Shown here one piece after another: positions 11,516 through 22,670 of a stretch of DNA of 64,000 bases. The translations under genes and the position numbers were made by a program. This stretch comes from Diospyros lotus (Eukaryota; Streptophyta; Magnoliopsida; Ericales; Ebenaceae). The stretch covers positions 35,462,670 to 35,526,669 of the forward strand of contig NC_068344.1 of the NCBI RefSeq assembly GCF_014633365.1. Direction: 5' to 3'. The first letter of the stretch is position 1, and every line of letters starts with the position of its first letter. The notes under the pieces are model-generated. The model was given only the letters and a program-made list of their open reading frames with translations. It was not told the DNA's origin and did no database searches.

Positions 11516-13735
11516 TGTGTAATACTCTAAAAACCCAGATAATGATAATATATATTGAGGATAAGTAAGGAAGGATGGATATATTTCCCGATTGAACTGT
11601 GGAAACTTAAGGATGGATAACTCCTGAGAAGTTCGCTTAGACTCATCAGGGTAAGTTGTTCCGGTCATTCCTATAGCTCGATGCAGGATATTACAGGTGG
11701 TATCAGAGCTGACCTTTGGAGAAGGCGGTCTAATGATGGCGAGGAATGGCGCCGGGGTGTGAGGGCCTGAGCAAGAAGCTGCTCTTGGCAGGTTTCTAGG
11801 ATTGCAGCCTCCAAATGGGAGAAAATCTAGAACTAAGTGAAAGGTTGCATGAGAAGAACGTCATGTGTTTAATTGGATACCTTTTGGACTGAATGTAAGT
11901 AAAGAACTCCTGGATTAAGCGTGCTTAAGCTGAGAAAACTTAAAAATGGGTGACTCTGAGGAAATTTGCGTACAAGATAAGTAATGTATCGATGCAGGAT
12001 GTTATCGAATGTAATGTATATTTTATTATCTTCTTTTACCTTTTTTTTACACCTGAAAGTACAAAAATTAAATTAATTTTAAAATACAAATTCAAGTATA
12101 TAATCAAAATAACACAAAATTTGTATTCGCGATCGAAAAAAGATTAAAGTACATGAGATTAAATTGATTTAAAAATTAAGTTTAATAGTATAATTGAAAT
12201 AATAAAAAAATTTAGATGTCCACATAAATTTTGAATCAATTTAATCATTATAATTTGATATTTTAGTCGTGTGGTAATTAAATTTTTTTATTATTTCGAT
12301 TACACTCTTTAACCTGTATGTTTGAATCAATTTAATTCATATAATTTGATCTAAACAAAGTGTGATGTGCTTTTTATTATCTCATTTTATTTTTTTTACA
12401 CATTAAATTACATAATAAAAATATAAATTTAGCCATGAATATAGTTTTGGGCGTTATCTCTAAGCCATGCCTTTCAAGCCACTGTATTCTCGTTCTCCGG
12501 TCAACTAGATAAAAAGGGGTAGTGACACATTATAATTTATTAAAAAAAAACACGCCACCATGCCATCGTATTGTACTCTTGTGTTGTGTAAAAATAATAT
12601 GGAAAATGTTATATTCATAAATTATAATGGATAACTTATTATTAATTTTAAATAAAATTATTATAAATTTTATTAGTTTCTGAGATTTGTTCGTCAAATT
12701 TGTTTATTAAACATAGTATTTTCAAAATAACATTGATAAAATGTTAATGTTAAAGCCCATGATTAAGCAGTGATAAATATATTTTGTTTTTACATAAAAT
12801 ATATCTTTATTATATCTTGTTTTTTAATATTCAGACAATTATATTGGTTAATTAAATTGTTCAAAATAAAATGCATTTATTATCAATTAATTGAATTATT
12901 TAATTGTTCAAATAAAATACAATAAATATACATTATTTGAAAATAAAATATATTTGTTATTGATTCACCGGTTAACATCACTCTTGATAAAATAATGGTT
13001 GATGACTAGGTGTCATGTATTGTTTATTAAATTTAAAAGTAAGTAATAAATATCTGATTAATATTTTAATTAATCAGATAATATATTCAAAAAAACACAT
13101 CAAAACCAAACAAAGAGTATAAATATATCTCTCAATGAGTTCCAATAATTGGTAGGATAAGAAATTTAAAATAATTTGAGTCGCATCTCCACTTTATTAT
13201 CTGCAAAATTCTTGACATCTACAACAATTATATTATAGAAATAGATTAGATGCCCAAAAATGCCTTTAGTTAAATAATAATACAAAAAAATACATCAGAT
13301 TTTGAAACATCTAATTATTCGATTAGATTATTTAAATATTTAAAATATAATATGTACTTATCAAAAGCTAGTGGGTTATAAAACCCAAGCGACATCAAGT
13401 GGTCAACCATGGTAATTCTAACTAATAAAATATTTTATGAATTTATTGAATTTTTCAAATTTTGTCCGTCATGATATACGTGGGTTGAGTTCTGTGAGAT
13501 TCGACCCAAACCTGATATAATAATTTTTTTATGGATCTTAATCTAAACCAATTCAAAGTAAATATTATAACCCAACTAAACCGAATCACAAAAAAATCGG
13601 TTAGATTAAGTTGGTCATCTTCGAAATTCTGTTTAGTTATTACTTATAATGTTATTATCAAATTAAAGAAAAGAAGTTGAATACGAAGTTCAAAATATAT
13701 TATGAAAAGAATAAATTGTTTTATTTTTTAATTAT

Positions 13736-14065
13736 TGTTGCTCAATTACAATAATGAATTTATAGATAAAAAATCTGTTTAGGATGACTCATGTATGGAT
13801 TGTCTGAATTATGGATGACTATCGGAAATGATAGATGACTCTCTCGGGGGTAACTATAGTGATGGATGAATCTCTCGGGATAAAACAATAACGACGGATG
13901 ACATCTCCTAGCGATGAATGACTTGTTCAAAAAAGAATATCGGTTCGGGGCACAAATGAGGATCCCCGCGCAAGCCCTCCGGTGTTTAAGTTAGTTTCTC
14001 GAAAGTATAGAATAGTCAAAGGCAAGAAGGAAATACGAGTGTGAGATATAGCATATCAAATGAAG
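13736..14065 (-). repeat. LTR remnant, part 1 (split by the solo LTR)
   Basis: Together with 16713-17340 this forms an older LTR on the minus strand. The minus strand here contains CTAACTTAAACACCGGAGGG, a pattern seen in the R/U5 part of many plant Ty3/gypsy LTRs, and the same pattern recurs near 46610. The TATA box lies in the other half. At 13787-13925 a GGATGACT-like motif is repeated about every 30 bp. Confidence 0.55.
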
Positions 14066-14070
14066 GAGGA

Positions 14071-16712
14071 TGTAACGCCCTACTTTTTCGGAGCCTTAGA
14101 TAACTTGAGAATTTTAGGAATTTTTTTTTTTTTTTACATAAACTCAACATAAATTATTTTCCGACAATTCCGTTCTACCTTCCTAGCATACTAAAATAAG
14201 ATTCAATAAGGTAAGACAGGTAATCATCATAAATGCGGAAGCTAAAATCGAAATCTAATATGATACATAACCGAGTTTGCTTTATTCATAATACAAGAAT
14301 CTGCACCATCGTATCATTAAATACTTAAATATATGGAGACTCATTTATTGAAATAACAACCAAACACCTCTGATACAATCTAATGATGCCCTAAAAATAC
14401 ATTAAATTGTAACTATTATACATGATCTTCAATATAATATAATCTTTAACCATGACTAAAAGCATATCCTGAATACTCACGAATGAGCATATATCGGAAC
14501 AACTCGCTAAACTCATCAACCACGATATCAATTATCCCTTTGTCATAGATGCAAATCCTAACTGGAACGTTTGAATGTTCTAGGGGTATAACCCAATTAG
14601 AAGATGAATCTTCTAGTGAGCGTTTAGAAACATAATACATGAATGCATGATGCAATAACATGAACAATAATATGCTCTAGTGTAACTTCTCTAGCCCACC
14701 AACCCTGTACGGAACTCTAGGCAAAATCCCAACCTACTTTCAAGATAATTCTAATGTTGTTCCATCATTTGCCCTTGGAGAATTACGGCTACGTACACTA
14801 TTAGGGCGACATGCTAATCCCATGCACGAGTATTAATATGCCAATAATATCGTACCATGCAAAATCATAATCTATCAATACAACAATACATATATAAATA
14901 TGATAGAATGCTCATATAATACATATAAATTAGCCACTTTCATGACTATCATACTCAACATAGGAAAAATAAAACATATATAAGATTTTGGAGAAAACCA
15001 CTCACGTTAAAATCGAAATTCGAGTTGCCTCAATTTGCGTGCCAATCTCGAAAATAATACATATCATCAAGATCCTTGGCCAAATCACTTCCTAGCTAAT
15101 AATTTTCAAGAAAAATGAATAATCTAATTTTTTTTAGACTTTTTCTTATTTTTTTCTCTATTTTTCATAGTCATAAATTCTTCCAAAATCTAAAATAAAT
15201 ATCTAATAAAGTAATTTCTTAAATTTTTATTCATGAAAATTCCTAAAATAACATTTTTAATCTCCAAAATTTTTGGAGAATTTTCAAAAATCTCTTCCTT
15301 TTTTTTCTAATTAAGTTTCCTTTTAAAAATTCAAAATAATTATTTTATCATGAAATTTCTCAAATAAAAATTCATAAAACTAAACTATTAATTTTTACTA
15401 TATTTATTGATATTTTTCCAGAATTTGATCCCTTTTATTTCTATTTTTACTCTATTTTACTTTATTTTCAGCATTTAAAAACAATAAAAATTACCTTCGA
15501 TCGTCTTCTTCAATGCTAGTAGACCAGATAATCAAACAGCCTATACCAAAAGATATCCCACTTTGATTCAATCACCTTAACCAAATTTGAACTTGAAAGA
15601 ACATCCCGAAGATCTCCCTCCTGACAAAAATCAGTTCGGCTATTACGAGATTCGATTTTTCCAACAAAACTCTGATCAACCCTCAAATGAATTCCAAAAT
15701 TTCTCAAAATTTTTAGAAATGATCCTCACCTCATGGGAAACAAAAGCCCTATGGTTTGGTGCCTTAATTTGTTCAAAAACTTGGTCGATTTAAAGTTTAA
15801 AATTCTGAAATTTTTAGCTACTTTGGATATCTATTTATACACAAATTCAAACCCCAAAACGATAACTTTTGCTTCAACCAAGGTAACTAAGGCATTCACG
15901 TGCCTTAGATCCATCCAAATCCACCGAAAAGAGACCCCAAATATCAATTTAAACAGACAACTTTCAGGCCACTTTTGGACGAAAAGTTTAGCCATTTTCG
16001 ACCATGCCAAGGCCGATTGTCGGCTAAGGTTGGTTCTAGGGCCTTATCCCGAGGTCCCTTGCCACTTTCTTGGGCCTCCCATGGATGATTTCAGTGATGG
16101 ATTGGAGCTTGGTCGGCCATGGTTTTCAAGCTCTTTTAAAAATTACACTTTCACCCCATCTCATTCTTGAATTACATTTTAGCCCTTTCCACAAGGCCCT
16201 TGAACTTTCTATAACTTCCATTGAGTCCCTCAAGTTTTGAACTCTTCATTTCATCTTCTAAGATTCTGAAAAAAAATATCATTTGGATCTCCCTCGGGCA
16301 AATTCGAGAAATTGCACTTAGGCCTGAATCTTTATTTCGGTCATACGTAAACCCTTTCGTTTCTTCCAAAAATCATTGAAGGGTTATTCTACATACTAAA
16401 TATGAACCTCCTTGGGATTCCGTTAACCTCTCAAAATTCTCTTGCGATAATTCGATTTTTCAGCCCAAATCATAGCTATATTTTAGTTGTACCGAAAATC
16501 GTTCCCGATACAATTTCTTCCGATCCTATAAATCATGCCTCGAAATGCTCGTCAATGCTGTATCATTTTCCTTAAATATCTCGACTCCAGGGCACTTCCT
16601 GGAGCTGCTTAGGTCATTTTTTTGGGCTAATTTAGTTACCAATCTTTCTCAAAATTTCATTTTTCTAATAAAACACTTATTCTCAAATAATCCCAATTTC
16701 TTGGGTATTACA
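14071..16712 (-). mobile_element. Solo LTR of a large LTR retrotransposon, 2642 bp
   Basis: The sequence begins TGTAACGCCC and ends GGGTATTACA, short inverted TG...CA ends. A perfect 5-bp target duplication GAGGA lies at 14066-14070 and 16713-16717. No primer site, polypurine tract or coding sequence is present, so it is what remains after recombination between two LTRs. On the minus strand a TATA box (TATAAATAGA) lies at about 15840-15830, suggesting minus orientation; the reversed ends TGTAATACCC and GGGCGTTACA are common in plant Ty3/gypsy LTRs. The lineage cannot be fixed by eye. Confidence 0.87.
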
Positions 16713-17340
16713 GAGGACCCATCTATTTATAGTAATGTAAGAGGCTACCAAGTGTTGGGTGACTCAATTTTCTTAGCAAGTAACTCAGAGGTAGTTTTGA
16801 TCGAGTCTTGTGTGAGTGATATATGGCACGTGGGTATGAAGGTGGGCCTATGGCCCTTTTGAGTGAGGTTTACTCAGGGGTGCAGTGCTCAGGGAGCCCT
16901 CGTGTGAGATCACTTGGGGGTGTGAGCATTGGGAACCCTTGGGTGAAGGTCACCCAAGGGTGCAAGCACGGGCACGTGCGCGTAAATGGCCGCCCGAGGT
17001 ATCGCTAGGTCGTGTGGGGCCATGTAAGGTCAAAAGAGGCACCCCCGGGTGAGGGTCACCCAGGGGTGCAGGCGCGGGGGTGCCGTAGTGGCTACATGGC
17101 AGGTCATGGCCATGTGCAGAGAGGTTTCTGCCTAGTCACGTGGTGTTATTTTATTTTTTCGATTCTTTTATTTATTTTCGCTAATTTATTTTGTTCATTT
17201 ATTTTTATAAGGCATATCAAAATTAAATTAAATTGAATAATGTAATTAAAATAATAAAAATTTTAAATAATTATACTAAATATGAGAGTACGAAAACAAA
17301 AATATCAATTTGGTAAAAAAGAAAATTAGTGTTTTCGGGG
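16713..17340 (-). repeat. LTR remnant, part 2, with TATA box and GC-rich repeats
   Basis: Continues the older LTR after the GAGGA duplication. CTATAAATAG lies on the minus strand at 16732-16723, so the solo LTR inserted about 6 to 10 bp downstream of this TATA box. The region at about 16865-17090 is GC-rich, with three imperfect repeats of a CCCAAGGGTGCA-type motif and the small palindrome CTTGGGTGAAGGTCACCCAAG-like core. Confidence 0.5.
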
Positions 17341-17424
17341 CAGGCACGAAGTAAAAGGAAATATCAACAGAGAAAGATGTCTCTCATGGGGTAAGCACTT
17401 AAAAGGAAATAGCAAATGAAGAAG

Positions 17425-17656
17425 GATCATGCTATAGGTACATTATTATGTGCATAAATGACAATGTATCATAAATGACAAAAATACCCTTTGTGCATCA
17501 TTGCCTTACCTCACTGCGCCTCACCGCCTTGGCTAAGGGATATTTTAGTCATGCGTCTCATCGCCTCACCTTACTGTCTTGGGTGAAGGTATTTTAGCAT
17601 CATTGTGTAGCACAAGGTATAAATAAAGATGAACTAATAGTATTTTTCAATGAAGA
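17425..17656. mobile_element. Long-TIR MITE, copy 1
   Basis: This unit of about 230 bp resembles 48440-48674 over its whole length. Both begin GATCATGCTATA and have diverged inverted repeats of about 40 bp at the ends. It has no coding sequence. Target duplications are not clear here, but the second copy has one of 8 bp, so a hAT relationship is possible. Confidence 0.65.
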
Positions 17657-19600
17657 AATAACACATGTTCGTACAAAGAAGTGTCGTATATGGGAGGGCC
17701 GACATCGCTTTAAGCATTAAAGTCATGGAAAAAGCACCGTGTATCCTTGTTGTAAATTGTTGAATAATAATAATAATAATAATATATTAAATTTTTATTT
17801 TATTATTATACAAAATTAATTACGTAATACAAAGAAAAAGAAAAAATGATGTTTCTTTGAATTGTTATAGAATGCTATATGCATGACATGTGGCAAAAAC
17901 CAAGATATGGGTAAGATTGAGCAAAAGTTTGGTTAGACTAAACTAATCGAATTGAATCGATCGGTAGTTCGATTAGGTTATTTAATAGTCAATTAACGAT
18001 TTAATTAGTTTTTAGAGAAAGTTTGATTATTGGGTATCAGTTCAGTTTTCGTTGTCGGTTTAATTGAACTAACCAAAGCGATCAAAATTTCAAAACGATT
18101 TCGTTTTGGGTGCAATATAAAAGGAAAACAACAGATAGAATGTGAAAGGACTGAATTGATGCTCGCCTATTATGTTTTTCCTTTTATTTGCCCTTGGATA
18201 GAGTCTTTGTTGTCTCATCTCCTTTCTTCGTCATCACCTGTCTTACAAAACCCATTACAATACTCTGCGATGCCGCCATTGGTGACTAGAGATGAAGACG
18301 AAGAGTCAGAGACGAAGATAGAGACTCGGTGATAAAAGATCGAAGAGTCAAAGATGAAGGGTTGACTGGCCAAGTGAAGGGTTGGAGCTGAAGGGCTGGC
18401 CCTTCATCTTCGTCTCCGATTCACTCGACCTTCATCTCCCTTTGACGCTGACACCGACCCAACATCTCTTTCTCCCTTCGATTTGCACCATCGTGCTCGC
18501 CCATCGATGCCGATAGTCTCTTCAACAAGTTTTCTAGCAACTTCTTGTAAGTGGGTATTCTACTTTAAAATATAGATTTATTAAAATCTAACTATTAGAT
18601 CATTTTGATTTTTGGGTACGTGGGTCACTGAGTCAAGGTAAATTTGATTTTCGATTTCAATCGTTGGAATCAATCATGAATGGTAGCTGGGGATGTTTTT
18701 TTCATAAATGTGTTTTGAATTTTATGATCATAAAATTAATTTTTAGATATGCAAAAAATTAATTGTTTGATCAAACTCATTTTTGGATATATGAACCACT
18801 GTAATTGGGGGAATCCAATGATCGATTCGATCATTGGAATTGCTAGCCGACAACAACAGTAAGGCTGAATATTAGTTTGATTTGTTTGATTATTTTGTGG
18901 GTTTGTTCGTTTTTTGTTTTTGTTCGATTTTTACGAATTTTGGTTTTTGAGTTTCTTTAGTCAATTTAATTTAATTTTATACAACAGTTTAATTTTTTAA
19001 ATTATTAAATTTTAATTAATTTGATAATGGAATTGACCATTTACACACTCTTTTATACTTAGCATTACTCATTTTTAAACTGTGGGATTGATTTTAAGTA
19101 ATTATTAATTAATAAGCGAATTGGTGATAAACTCACCCACAAGGGTTTCCAGCTTTTGTGAACTCACTAGCCTACGCTCCTTAAAAAGTCATTGGAAGAG
19201 AGAAAAGGTCCTCAAAGTCAAAGAGAATATACTCTTATCCGGTGCATGGTGGTAGTGGCGCTGCTGCCGGTGGCGGCTCATCTTTTCGCTGTGGCCACAG
19301 GGCTCTATTCATTTCATTTCACTTCTATATTATGCCATGACCACAACATTATTTTTCAATATTTTAGTTTCTGTTAAAAAAATGTTATAATTTAATCTTA
19401 ATATCTTACCAATAGTATTAACAAATTAGGTGAATTTTTTATATTACTTCATATATAATAGGTACAAGCACGAGGAGATAATATAGATATAAGGCTATAT
19501 ATATCTATATTATTATCCCAACAAATACTATATTTTAGTGTTATGAAGTTTTGTTAATAAAATATATTTTTAAAATACTCTCTCTATATATTTAAAAAAA
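17657..19600. other. Intergenic, AT-rich, no gene recognised
   Basis: An (AAT)n tract lies at about 17763-17785. The stretch around 17930-18100 and 18880-19030 has Gln/Asn-free, AT-rich sequence with repeated TCGATT and GGTTTAATT motifs in both orientations, perhaps a decayed transposon. Short open frames at 18030-18332 and 19192-19377 lack any family feature. Confidence 0.35.
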
Positions 19601-19642
19601 AGAAGAAAGAAATTAACACTTTTAAAAGTATAAATTGGCAAT

Positions 19643-19740
19643 TTGACCATAATTATGAAACTTTGTGTCTTATTTAGGCTTTCTTGATTCATAGATGAAA
19701 GTATAGTTATTTATTTGACATTTCACATGCTCCGTTGACA
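19643..19740 (+). promoter_or_regulatory. Three W-box cores upstream of the NLR gene
   Basis: TTGACC at 19643-19648 and TTGACA at 19715-19720 and 19735-19740 lie 300-400 bp before the NLR start codon. TTGAC is the core bound by WRKY factors, which control many defence genes. The core is short and can occur by chance, so the role is an inference. Confidence 0.3.
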
Positions 19741-20039
19741 TTCAAAATATTTATGTTTCTGAGAATATCTATTTAACATAACAAAAGCTGAAACAGCTTT
19801 ATTAGAGAAAATATTCATAATGTTCCTAAGCAAGAACGGCTGGTGCAATGCATTTTAATACACTCTAATGCTAAAGCGAAGATTGAGCTGATAAAAATGA
19901 AGTCTTGATCTCCTAGTCTTTGTTAAAAATTCCGGGAAGTTGCTGGTGGGCTTCTTGGGAGTTGTTCTCCCTATTTCTGATACTACACTTTCTTTCTTGT
20001 TCTGGCCGATTGAAGGTTGTTGCTGCCGGGAAATCTAAC

Positions 20040-22670
20040 ATGGCAGAAGTGCTTATATCAGGAGTTGTCCGAAAACTTGCCGAGATAGCAGGTAATCTAT
20101 TAGCAAAAACTTGCTCCCGCTTGTTTGAGTTGGAAGAAAACATTAATTGGGTTCGAGCTGAGATGAGCAGTATTCGATCTTTCTTGGAAAAAGCTGATGC
20201 AGTAGAGTCAGAAAGCGGAGGATTGGCTGACGATATCAGGAGCATTTGGGATCTTCTTTATGATTTGGAGGATATCATGGAAGAGTACTTCCCTAACCTA
20301 TCACCACTTACAAGGACTGACTGGAAGGGTTGGTTTTCGTTTCCGAATGCCAAAGCTGCCCATGACTTTGCGGTGGAGATTGAAGAAATAAAACGAAGGT
20401 CGGTGGATATCAGTCGCAGGAGACAGACTTATCAAGTCCCAGATGCAAGTGGCCCTGCTGGAAGTGAGGTATGGGATCCAAGAATAACTTTTCCTCACAC
20501 TGACGAAGTAAATGTTGTTGGTATGGACGAACACATTAAGGAATTGGTGGCCAAATTGACGGATCAAGATTCAAAGCATCGTGTGATCTCAATTACAGGC
20601 ATGGCCGGTGTAGGCAAGACAACACTGGCCAGAAAGGTTTATAATTCTGTTCGACAAAGTTTTGAGTGTTCAGCTTGGATTTATGTCTCTCGACAACCAA
20701 ACCCAAATGAACTTTTACATGATATAGCAAGGCAAGTTGGCTTGACGGAGGAGCGCAACAACAACTTTGTGGGTAATTTGTTCCATCTTTTAAGCAAAAA
20801 CAGGTATGTGATAGTAATTGATGATATATGGAAGATTGAACCATGGAACGCTTTAAAAAAAGGCATTCCTGTTAATTACATGAATGGCAGTAGAATAATC
20901 ATCACTTCCCGATACAACGAGATAGGTAGACAAATTGGTGGGTCTTTACATGAATTAAAACCCTTAGACGAAGAAAAGAGTAGAGAGCTATTCTTCAAAT
21001 TGGTTATGGCTGCCTCGCAAGACAATGATAAAGATGGTGATCCCTCACAATCGGAAAGCATTATTGGTGAGAGAATACTACAGAAATGTGGCGGTGTGCC
21101 GCTTGCGATAGAAGTTATAGCAGGCCTGTTGTCATCAAAAGAGAGAAACATGCATGCATGGGATGGGGTATTAGAGAATATAGGTGGAGATGAAGACCAA
21201 TGCTCAAAGATCTTTGCTTTGAGCTACAAAGATTTACCTTCGATGTTGAAACCATGTTTTTTGTACTTTGGTTTATTTCCAGAGGATCACGAAATTTTAA
21301 CGTTCAAACTAATCAATTTATGGGCAGCTGAAGGATTCATACATGGCAGTGGGAAAAGGGCGGTTGAGGATGTGGGGCAAGATTACCTAAATCAGTTAGT
21401 TAGTAGAAACCTAATTCAAGTTGTCAAGAGGAAGTTCAACGGGACAGTTGGATGTTGTCGTATTCACGATATCTTGCATGACCTTTGCATTAAGAATGCT
21501 AGGGAGATGAACTTTTTTAACACTCTCAATGATGTAGCCACTAGTGTAGATTGCCTTGCACCACGCAGAGTCACTGCCTATCAAAGTGAAGTTGGCAACT
21601 ATGTATCTCCAAATTATCAAACTCCAAAACTTCGGGCCTTGTTATGTTTCGATGATTTGATAAGGTTTTGGAAGGAGGATAAGCAGGTTAACCTTCGTCT
21701 TAAAAACTTCAAATTTCTTCGGGTGCTAATTATAATGTGCTTCCCTTGGCTGGGGGCTCCTATAAATGAAATTGTGAAGTTAAAACACCTGTATCACCTT
21801 GAATTGGGAGGGGGTAAGGTGGAGCTTCCTTACGCCATAAGCAATTTGGAAAATTTGCTGACCTTGGATCTACATAAATGCCTTGAACTCGTCCTCCCTG
21901 ATGTCATCTGGAAAATGAAGCATCTAAGACATATTATATTACCTATTAAATGTTGGGCTCCTTTAGTCCGTGGGGTCAACTTGGATTGTCATAGGTTCCT
22001 TCCATCTGAAGTTTCTTTACCAAACTTGCAGACCCTCTATGGATTGCCTGTCAAACTTTTTGAGGCCAATTGGTTGCACAAACTTTATAGTTTGAGAACA
22101 CTGAAAGTCTCCTTTACAACTGAGGAGCATATCATTGAGGTACTATCAGGTGCAACCCCCCTGTCACAGAGGCTAGAAGAATTGTATTTATTATCGGCAA
22201 GATATTCAAAATCTGCTATAACTCAGGGATCATTTACCAAATTTAGGTCAACATTGGATCTGTCTAATTATGAAAAACTTGATAAGTTATGCATGCGACA
22301 GGTAGATATGGCGAATTTTCCACAGCCTGATAAACTGCCAACATGCCTCACAGTGCTTATCCTTGAGGACACGGGGATGGAAACGGACCCAATGTTGACT
22401 TTGAAGAACCTACCTAAACTTAATATCCTTATACTTGGATGGAATTCGTTCTCTGGGGAGAATATGGTATGCTCCGGAGAAGCTGACAGCTTTCCTCAAC
22501 TCAAAGTATTGAAAATTTATTCAAAGTGTCTGAAGGAGTTTAAAGTTGAGGAAGAAGCAATGCCCAAACTCAAGGACGTTACCCTCTTCACTCACTACAC
22601 GCTGATAATGAATGTTCCAGATAGAATCAGAAATATAATCAAGATTATCGATGACATAAGAGGTCAGTAA
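20040..22670 (+). CDS. CC-NB-ARC-LRR immune receptor (CNL), RPP13/RPP8-like
   Basis: An intronless frame of 876 residues, a usual length for this class. NLRs sense pathogen effectors in the cell and, in CNLs, assemble into membrane channels that trigger defence. The start MAEVLISGVVRKL is a good match to the MADA-type first helix of channel-forming CNLs, so the ATG at 20040 was chosen; 40 in-frame codons upstream have no ATG. Residues about 1-130 form the Rx-type coiled coil with an EDVID-like YDLEDIMEEY (74-83). NB-ARC motifs follow: P-loop GMAGVGKTT (187-195), kinase 2 VIVIDDIW (257-264), SRIIITSR, GGVPLAI (351-357), CFLYFGLFPED, and RIHD in place of the MHD motif (about 474-477). Leucine-rich repeats fill about 540-876. 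All key residues are present and there is no internal stop, so it looks functional. A candidate AATAAA signal is at 22780. Confidence 0.93.
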   Translation: MAEVLISGVVRKLAEIAGNLLAKTCSRLFELEENINWVRAEMSSIRSFLEKADAVESESGGLADDIRSIWDLLYDLEDIMEEYFPNLSPLTRTDWKGWFSFPNAKAAHDFAVEIEEIKRRSVDISRRRQTYQVPDASGPAGSEVWDPRITFPHTDEVNVVGMDEHIKELVAKLTDQDSKHRVISITGMAGVGKTTLARKVYNSVRQSFECSAWIYVSRQPNPNELLHDIARQVGLTEERNNNFVGNLFHLLSKNRYVIVIDDIWKIEPWNALKKGIPVNYMNGSRIIITSRYNEIGRQIGGSLHELKPLDEEKSRELFFKLVMAASQDNDKDGDPSQSESIIGERILQKCGGVPLAIEVIAGLLSSKERNMHAWDGVLENIGGDEDQCSKIFALSYKDLPSMLKPCFLYFGLFPEDHEILTFKLINLWAAEGFIHGSGKRAVEDVGQDYLNQLVSRNLIQVVKRKFNGTVGCCRIHDILHDLCIKNAREMNFFNTLNDVATSVDCLAPRRVTAYQSEVGNYVSPNYQTPKLRALLCFDDLIRFWKEDKQVNLRLKNFKFLRVLIIMCFPWLGAPINEIVKLKHLYHLELGGGKVELPYAISNLENLLTLDLHKCLELVLPDVIWKMKHLRHIILPIKCWAPLVRGVNLDCHRFLPSEVSLPNLQTLYGLPVKLFEANWLHKLYSLRTLKVSFTTEEHIIEVLSGATPLSQRLEELYLLSARYSKSAITQGSFTKFRSTLDLSNYEKLDKLCMRQVDMANFPQPDKLPTCLTVLILEDTGMETDPMLTLKNLPKLNILILGWNSFSGENMVCSGEADSFPQLKVLKIYSKCLKEFKVEEEAMPKLKDVTLFTHYTLIMNVPDRIRNIIKIIDDIRGQ

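Larger units (their letters stand above)
8878..12006 (+). mobile_element. TRIM-like small LTR retrotransposon, interrupted by a hAT element
   Basis: The left LTR starts TGTAATACTC (first six bases at 8878-8883, resumed at 11518) and ends GATATTACA at 11695, about 178 bp. The perfect primer-binding site TGGTATCAGAGC follows at 11698-11709. A short interior without coding sequence leads to a shortened right LTR (about 11894-12006) that shares the end GATGCAGGAT with the left one. The target-site duplication is GAATG at 8873-8877 and 12007-12011. Without the hAT insertion the element is only about 0.5 kb, the size of TRIM elements. The partner arm keeps the empty site near 40493-40510. Confidence 0.78.
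7540..13735 (+). repeat. Left arm of a large inverted duplication (partner 37660-41857)
   Basis: Three collinear stretches match the reverse complement of the right arm: 7540-8877 with 40495-41857, 12007-12560 with about 40090-40495 plus about 38700-38760, and 12560-13735 with 37660-38760. Recognisable shared markers include the TA-rich microsatellite near 8066 and the segment around 8100-8220. The arm is longer than its partner because of the nested insertions at 8878-12006. No gene is seen in either arm. Confidence 0.85.

Noticed and set aside
19920..20039. 40-residue N-terminal extension of the NLR with a hydrophobic stretch
   Set aside because: The extension starts at TTG with no ATG in frame; the conserved CNL start MAEV is at 20040.
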